64,000 nucleotides of DNA from Pseudorhodoferax soli (GTDB taxonomy: Bacteria; Pseudomonadota; Gammaproteobacteria; Burkholderiales; Burkholderiaceae_C), in contig NZ_QPJK01000002.1 in NCBI RefSeq assembly GCF_003337555.1, positions 62,001-126,000 on the forward strand, read 5' to 3'. Positions 59,262-64,000 of the stretch are shown piece by piece. The translations under genes were made by a program, and so were the position numbers. The notes under the pieces were generated by a model. That model ran no database searches and was not told where the DNA came from. It saw only the letters and a list, made by a program, of their open reading frames with translations. Each line of letters begins with the position of its first letter. The stretch's first letter is position 1.

Positions 59262-59647
59262 CGAAAGTACCCCATGACCGTCAGGCCAATGCCCGCGAGG
59301 TCTTTGATCTTGTGGAGCGAACTACCGCCCTGCATCCATGCCGCGGTGTGCAGCACGTAGGGCGTGTGGTTCAGAAAGAAGTAGGTGCCGACGTGGCCGG
59401 CCATGGTCTTGCCGCCCTCGCGCATCAGCAGGACATCGCCGTCAAGCGGCGCGTCCACCTGGTGGGCCAGCTCGGCGCAGTACGCGGCAATGGCCGCGTC
59501 CTGCTCGACGTGGGCCAGCGGGCGCGGCCTCTTGCCAGCGAAGACCACCTCGCGACCGAACAGCTCGCGCTGCACGAGCATCACGAGGTCGGCGCAGTCC
59601 ATCCTCCGAGGGCAATACGGGATGCCAACGAACCGGTCGGTGTGCAC
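59252..59647 (-). CDS. NlpC/P60-type tail-tip peptidase
   Basis: This 131-residue protein is a compact NlpC/P60-type cysteine peptidase. The catalytic cysteine is C18 in MDCADLVML, with histidines at about 85 (AGHVGTY) and 99 (YVLHT). Such domains sit at the tail tip (as in lambda K) and open the peptidoglycan during DNA injection. The start is GTG at 59647, one base after the preceding stop. Confidence 0.85.
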   Translation of the reverse strand: MHTDRFVGIPYCPRRMDCADLVMLVQRELFGREVVFAGKRPRPLAHVEQDAAIAAYCAELAHQVDAPLDGDVLLMREGGKTMAGHVGTYFFLNHTPYVLHTAAWMQGGSSLHKIKDLAGIGLTVMGYFRWN

Positions 59648-59648
59648 G

Positions 59649-60110
59649 CTAGAAGATGCCTGGCAGGGTGAAGGGATTGGCGATCTGCTTGCAGGCGGCC
59701 TGGCGCATCAGCTCATCGACGCTGGCGGTGGCGCGCGCACTGCTGCCGTTGATCACGACGCCGGTGAGCGGCATCCAGAACACGTGCTCGTGCACATCAG
59801 GCGTGTCGCGCGCGACGATGATCAGGCGCGCCATCGTGGTGGTGCCGGGCAGCAGCCGCTCCAGCTCGGTGCTGATGTCGCGCCCGACGTTGTCCATCAC
59901 CAGCTGCATGCGCGGGGCTTGGCCGCTCACGTCGTCCGGCAGCGAGAACCCGAACGGCAACGCGATGTAGGTGATGCCCTGGCTGGTGAAGTCCTGCACG
60001 TCGTTGCAGATGTGCATGGGCCCAGTGAAGCTGGGGTTGGTGACCTCCAGCAGCTCGACGTGGCCGACCGTGTTGGTCAGCCGCTGGTTGCGTTCGCGGA
60101 ACTGGGTCAT
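59649..60110 (-). CDS. DUF1833 minor tail protein
   Basis: This 153-residue protein matches the DUF1833 family of phage tail proteins: a beta-rich start with NTVGHVELLEVTNPSF, IALPFGFSLPDD, and a C-terminal ADACKQIANPFTLPGIF-like end that here reads RQAACKQIANPFTLPGIF. It corresponds in position to the lambda M/L tail-tip proteins. It overlaps the preceding gene by 4 bp. Confidence 0.85.
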   Translation of the reverse strand: MTQFRERNQRLTNTVGHVELLEVTNPSFTGPMHICNDVQDFTSQGITYIALPFGFSLPDDVSGQAPRMQLVMDNVGRDISTELERLLPGTTTMARLIIVARDTPDVHEHVFWMPLTGVVINGSSARATASVDELMRQAACKQIANPFTLPGIF

Positions 60111-60463
60111 CGCAGGTACTGCAGGGTGACATCGCGCTTGGCCAGCGCGTAGCCCGACGTGACGGGCACCAGCTTGCCGATGTCGCCGCCCTTAAAGCGC
60201 ACGCTCAGCAGCTGGTTCGTGCGCGGGTTGAGCCAGTCGAAAAAGCCGATGCGCTTGATCGTCTGGAAATACCAGGTCTCAAAGCTGATCGTGTCCTGCT
60301 GGGCATAGAACATCAGCGATGCGGGAATGTCCACGATCACCCTGCTCTGCCCGACCCGCATCTTGGCCAGGCCGCGCTCCATTTCGGAGACGACCACGCC
60401 CGGGTCGAACTCCTCGCCTGCCCCCTCCAGCAGGATGCAGACGTAGTCCGGTAGTGCTGCCAT
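60107..60463 (-). CDS. Tail-tip protein of unknown family
   Basis: This 118-residue protein lies between the tape measure and the DUF1833 gene, the position of lambda M. It has a beta-rich C-terminal half with DTISFETWYFQTIKRIGFFDWLNP and RFKGGDIGKLVPV. The ATG at 60463 shares a base with the tape-measure stop (TGATG); a GTG directly upstream is possible. Assignment as a minor tail protein rests on position. Confidence 0.78.
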   Translation of the reverse strand: MAALPDYVCILLEGAGEEFDPGVVVSEMERGLAKMRVGQSRVIVDIPASLMFYAQQDTISFETWYFQTIKRIGFFDWLNPRTNQLLSVRFKGGDIGKLVPVTSGYALAKRDVTLQYLR

Positions 60464-63171
60464 CACATCCCCATCTTTCCGCGCGCACGCATGGCTTGGC
60501 CGATGCTGCCGCTGTCGGTTGCAAGTTCGCCGGCGATCTCATCCTTGATCGCCTTCTTGATCGTCACGATCAGGTCCATGCCGCCGTTGGCGTTGGGCCG
60601 CTTTTCGGCGGTCACCGCGGCGCCCGCTTGGTTGTAGATGTTCACGTCGCCAAAGCCGCCGCGAACCGCTGGAACAAATGGGGCGCTGCTGGATCCGCCC
60701 ACCCCGCCAGCGGCATGGCTGCGCCCGCTGCGGATCGTTGACACCAGCTGCGCGAAGCCCTGCGGCCCGCCGATGCGCGCCATGTCGCCCTGGTTCAGGA
60801 TGCCCTCGCCCTTGTGGACGATGCCGGCCGGCTGGTACTTGCCACCAGGGCCGGTGTATCCGCCCTCGGCCCAGCCGCCACCGAACCAGCTCATGACCCC
60901 CGACAGCAGGCTGCCGAAGGCTCCGCTGCCGCCCGACCCACCCGACGCCCCCTTGGCCCCGAACAGCGAGTTCACGAGCTGCTGCCCGAGCTGCTTGCTG
61001 ATCAGATTGTTGAACTCGTTGAACACGGACTTGCCGAAGTCCTTGAGCGAGTCCTTGGCGCTCTTGGCGCCGCCCGCCAGGTCGGAGAAGAGGTTGGAGA
61101 ACGAGCCCTCGAAGGTTGAGCGCAGCTTGTCGCCGAGTGGATCCAGGCTGGCGTTCAACTCCTCCATCTGCAGCTTGACGCGGCCAAAGGCCTGCTGCTG
61201 CTCAGGTGTGAGGAGACCGAGAGCCTGCAGCTGCACGAACTTGTCGATCTCCTGCTGCAGCAGCCCGATGCGCTCGCGCCGCGCGGCGCCAGTGCGCTGC
61301 AGGGCCTCCATCTCGCTGATCGTGCCGGCCTCACGGTCGATGGCGATGCGCCTTTCGGCGTCGCTCAGGTCGCCCTGGATCAGCGAGAACTGCTGCGTGA
61401 GCTGATTCAGCTGCGCCTGTGCAACAGTCGATTCCTTGAGCTTGGCGAGCGTGTCGAGGCCCTGCTGGTTACCGTTCGCCGTGAACAGCTTCTTCAGCCC
61501 CTCATTGGCCTTGTCGAAGTTCAGCGCCGCCGCCTCCGCGGTCTGGCCGCGCAGCTCCATCAGCCGGGTGTTCACGTCCTGCAGCGAGTCGGCCAGGTCC
61601 TTGGCGGCCTGCTTCTGCTTCTCGTCCAGCTCGATGGCGGCCAAGCCGGCGTCCTGCTGCACCTTGGCGCGCTTGGCGACCAGGTCGGCGATCTTGCCCT
61701 CGGCGTCGGCCCGGTCGGTCTTCTTGTCCGCGCTGGCCCGGTACTTCTGCAGGGCGGCGATCTGGGCGTCGTAGGCCTTGACCTGGCCGGCCGTGGCCTC
61801 CTCCAGGATGGCGCGCTGCGCATCGTAGAAGCCCTGAACAGACAGCAGCCCTTGGCCGTTGTACAGATCCAGCATGCGGTTGCGGTCGGCCATGAGGCCG
61901 GTCTGCTCTTGCACCAGGCGCTCGAATTCCTTCAGCTCGTTGCTCAGCAGGTTCTTGGTGGCATCGTCGCCCTTGACGGCGATGCGCCCCGGCTTCGGTC
62001 GCGGCTTCGCGGGGTCGGCTGCCGGGGCCGGTGCGTTGTTCGCGTCCCGGATCATGCCGGCCTGGGTCTTGCGCAGCGTTTCCAGCTCTGCGGACAGGCT
62101 GTTGACCTCCTCGGTCGCTTTTTTGAATCCGCCCGTACCGGGGTAAGACCCACCAAGCCGTTCCTGGGCCTTCGCGAGCTTTCCACCGACCTCGTCGATC
62201 TTCTCGCCCAACCGCTCGATCGGGTCGTCCGCACCATGCAGCGCGCGGGCAATGCTGATGCCCAGTCCCGTTCCAACCTTGCCAAGGAAATTGACGATGC
62301 CGGCGCCTGCCTTGGTGGTGTACTCCAGGATGAGTGCCAGGCCGGAAACGAAGGTGTTGAATCCTTGCTTCGCCTCCTGCGAATTGAGCGTCTCCGAGAG
62401 GCTACGCACGCCCTCGGTCGCACCCTGCAAACTTCCGTCGTCGCCCGTCATCAGGCTGTTCAGGCTGTGCTGCAGCTCGGTGACTGCGCCGCCGAAGGTG
62501 TTGCGCGCGGCCTCTGCCGCGCCGCCGTACGACGACTTGAGCGCGTCCAGGATGATCTTCTGCGCCTCGGCTGTGCGGCCGGTGTCCTGCAGGCGCTCGA
62601 CCAGCTTCTTCTGGTCCTCGCTGAAGCGGAAACCCTGCTTGGACAGAGCGGTCAGGCCCTCGGAAGGAACGTCCAGCGCCTTGCCAACGGTCTCGGCCGC
62701 CTGCTCCACCGTCATGCCCAGGCGCGCGGCCATGTCGACCGCGGCCTGCAGCGCTTCGGGAAACTCGTTCCCGACGACGTTGGTGTAGGCCAGCAGGCGC
62801 GTCTGCGCGCGGTTGATGTCGCCGTCGCTGAAGACGCCGGCCATGGCCGAGGCCATCTCGTTGAGCTCGTCGGCGGAGTAGCCGGCCGCCTCCTTCGTGC
62901 TCTTGAGCACCGCGACCAACTGGGCCTGCTCGGCCTGGGCATCTTTGGATTCCTGGATGAACTTACCGAAGGTCGAGCCGATCGTGATTCCGGCGAAGCC
63001 CGCAGCGATCGCGCTGCCCAGCGTGGACCACTCGCGCTCGATCTCCTTCTTGCGCTTGGACAGCTCGCGCGCGGTGCGCGCCGCCTGGCGCTCAGCCTGC
63101 GTGGCGCCCTGCGTGAAGCCGCCGATCTTCATGATCAAGTCGAGCGTCAACGTGCCAAGGCTCCTGCTCAC
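60463..63171 (-). CDS. Tail tape measure protein
   Basis: This 902-residue protein sets tail length and is ejected with the DNA. It is mostly alpha-helical with long coiled coils (about 20-45, 330-560, 570-720), a TMP repeat-like region near residues 95-210 (VDMAARLGMTVEQAAETVGKAL) and a glycine-rich C-terminus (about 775-850). By the usual ratio of about 1.5 angstrom per residue the tail would be around 135 nm. The start is GTG at 63171 with GAAGGTGG upstream. Confidence 0.92.
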   Translation of the reverse strand: MSRSLGTLTLDLIMKIGGFTQGATQAERQAARTARELSKRKKEIEREWSTLGSAIAAGFAGITIGSTFGKFIQESKDAQAEQAQLVAVLKSTKEAAGYSADELNEMASAMAGVFSDGDINRAQTRLLAYTNVVGNEFPEALQAAVDMAARLGMTVEQAAETVGKALDVPSEGLTALSKQGFRFSEDQKKLVERLQDTGRTAEAQKIILDALKSSYGGAAEAARNTFGGAVTELQHSLNSLMTGDDGSLQGATEGVRSLSETLNSQEAKQGFNTFVSGLALILEYTTKAGAGIVNFLGKVGTGLGISIARALHGADDPIERLGEKIDEVGGKLAKAQERLGGSYPGTGGFKKATEEVNSLSAELETLRKTQAGMIRDANNAPAPAADPAKPRPKPGRIAVKGDDATKNLLSNELKEFERLVQEQTGLMADRNRMLDLYNGQGLLSVQGFYDAQRAILEEATAGQVKAYDAQIAALQKYRASADKKTDRADAEGKIADLVAKRAKVQQDAGLAAIELDEKQKQAAKDLADSLQDVNTRLMELRGQTAEAAALNFDKANEGLKKLFTANGNQQGLDTLAKLKESTVAQAQLNQLTQQFSLIQGDLSDAERRIAIDREAGTISEMEALQRTGAARRERIGLLQQEIDKFVQLQALGLLTPEQQQAFGRVKLQMEELNASLDPLGDKLRSTFEGSFSNLFSDLAGGAKSAKDSLKDFGKSVFNEFNNLISKQLGQQLVNSLFGAKGASGGSGGSGAFGSLLSGVMSWFGGGWAEGGYTGPGGKYQPAGIVHKGEGILNQGDMARIGGPQGFAQLVSTIRSGRSHAAGGVGGSSSAPFVPAVRGGFGDVNIYNQAGAAVTAEKRPNANGGMDLIVTIKKAIKDEIAGELATDSGSIGQAMRARGKMGM

Positions 63172-63228
63172 GCTGCCACCTTCATTTCATCATTCATGGT
63201 TTGCCCTCTACCGGCAAGGGATGGGAGA

Positions 63229-63999
63229 TCAGACCTCGACCGAGCCGACGCGGCGAACGCGCAAAGCGGCAGTCTTGCCGGCCGCGACTTCGATGCTGAT
63301 ATAGACCGTCATGTTCGCGGCCTCGGTCGCATCCACTGTCATCGCAGGGATGCGCAGGAACCGGCGACGCGTGCCGGCCGTGTACAGCTTGGTGGCATCG
63401 TTCTCCTGCAGGTGGTTGCGGCCAGGCTGCGTGCCGGCCCAGGACTTCGTGCGCAGATGGAAGGACAGCACCGATGCGTCGTCCGGCACCTCCACCTCGA
63501 TGATGGCGCACACCGCGAATGAACCAGCGCCGCCAGCGATCTGTCGCTGGAACTCGAAATACTGCGTCGCCGACCCGGCGGTGCACACGACTTGCTGCCA
63601 GTCGGTCGGGTCGCTGTCGGTAGATGCGACTTTGGAGCAGACCGCCGTCGAGCCCGTCCCGCCGTTTGACGCAAGCCATCCATCCGCAACCACCCCGGAC
63701 GCGCCGCCCGCGACCGATCCCGCGGTGCCAGCCATGACGCCATTCACGATGCGCGGGCTGGCCGCGCCCACCGGCGCCCATGAAGCCGGCGACACCGGGA
63801 CTAGCGCTGGGCGCATCACGTCATACAGCCGCAGCCCCATCCGCTCGGCGCCGTTGGGTGCTGGGTGCACACCGTCATAGAGGATCGACACCGGGATCGT
63901 GCCGCTCGCCTGCTGCGGCACGTCGTCCCATTCGACCAGCGTCACCAGCCCCTGGTCGCGCGCGTCGCGCAACAGCTTGTTGACCGCCAGGCGCAGTGC
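63229..63999 (-). CDS. C-terminal part of an SGNH-hydrolase-like phage protein
   Basis: The frame is open to the window edge, so the N-terminus is missing. The visible 256 residues start in the last part of an SGNH/GDSL hydrolase domain: a helix (LRLAVNKLLRDARDQG), then the block V motif DGVHPAPNGAERMG with the catalytic aspartate and histidine. A linker leads to a beta-rich domain of about 180 residues rich in G, S, T and A. Such esterases in phages trim surface glycans or deacetylate exopolysaccharide. It lies where tail chaperone genes are usually found, just upstream of the tape measure. Confidence 0.75.
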   Translation of the reverse strand, partial: ALRLAVNKLLRDARDQGLVTLVEWDDVPQQASGTIPVSILYDGVHPAPNGAERMGLRLYDVMRPALVPVSPASWAPVGAASPRIVNGVMAGTAGSVAGGASGVVADGWLASNGGTGSTAVCSKVASTDSDPTDWQQVVCTAGSATQYFEFQRQIAGGAGSFAVCAIIEVEVPDDASVLSFHLRTKSWAGTQPGRNHLQENDATKLYTAGTRRRFLRIPAMTVDATEAANMTVYISIEVAAGKTAALRVRRVGSVEV

Positions 64000-64000
64000 G

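Larger units (their letters stand above)
49944..64000. mobile_element. Left part of a siphovirus-like prophage, continuing beyond the window
   Basis: From the tRNA-His fragment to the window end there are tail, lysis and phage-type hypothetical genes, all on the minus strand and mostly overlapping by a few bases. No host gene is recognisable here. The gene order (tape measure, DUF1833, NlpC/P60, J-like tip protein, holin, endolysin, spanins) is that of a lambda-like long-tailed phage. Integrase, repressor, replication and head genes are not in the window. Whether the prophage is complete cannot be judged. Confidence 0.85.

Overview
The window looks like a chromosome segment of a high-GC (about two thirds G+C) betaproteobacterium of the order Burkholderiales, most likely family Comamonadaceae. 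The basis is gene content and order: rpsF-priB-rpsR-rplI-dnaB, surE-pcm-nlpD-rpoS-rlmD, a TonB/ExbB/ExbD/HemP iron cluster, and tandem peptide-binding proteins in front of a dpp-type transporter. No rRNA or species marker is present, so the genus is inference.

Positions 1-49,900 are ordinary chromosome. In order they hold: the 3' part of an acyl-CoA synthetase; a SWIB-domain protein; a methionine importer metNIQ (minus strand); a seven-kilobase peptide ABC operon with two paralogous Tat-type binding proteins; a small conserved ORF and a cold-shock-type RNA-binding protein; tRNA-Ser(CGA) beside serS; a threonine-dehydratase-like gene coupled to dnaB; the S6/PriB/S18/L9 operon; a DUF4212-SSS fusion symporter; the PEP synthase gene ppsA and its divergent regulator ppsR; the peroxide-defence genes ahpC and ahpF with a bacterioferritin; a macA-macB-nodT tripartite exporter; and a Fur-controlled iron-uptake block (siderophore receptor, FMN oxidase, Bfd, TonB-ExbB-ExbD, HemP, GlcG-like protein). 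After these come a BAX-inhibitor-family membrane protein, a small lipoprotein, the surE-pcm-nlpD-rpoS stress operon with rlmD, a quinone oxidoreductase, and a large PAS-GGDEF-EAL protein.

At 49,944-49,993 lies only the 3' half of a tRNA-His gene (anticodon arm to encoded CCA), with its original terminator on the host side. Beyond it, to the window end, all genes are on the minus strand and form the late module of a siphovirus-like prophage. Read in transcription order (right to left) they are: an SGNH-hydrolase C-terminus, tape measure protein, a tail-tip series (unknown tail protein, DUF1833, NlpC/P60 protease, giant J-type protein, DUF4376 protein), then the lysis set (holin-like, SAR endolysin, second membrane protein, overlapping Rz/Rz1 spanins). 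I infer that the tRNA fragment is the left attachment site and that integrase, repressor and head genes lie to the right of the window.

The most unusual item is a self-contained cargo gene at the left end of the prophage. It encodes a THxN-type PEP-CTERM protein with signal peptide and VPEP sorting tail, has an AT-rich upstream region with operator-like dyads, and ends in its own terminator. A phage-borne substrate for the host exosortase would be a lysogenic-conversion factor altering the cell surface or biofilm matrix. Other points worth follow-up are a 23-codon membrane microprotein with a strong ribosome site between bfd and tonB, a canonical EF-hand loop inside the sodium symporter, and a single perfect DnaA box upstream of dnaB.
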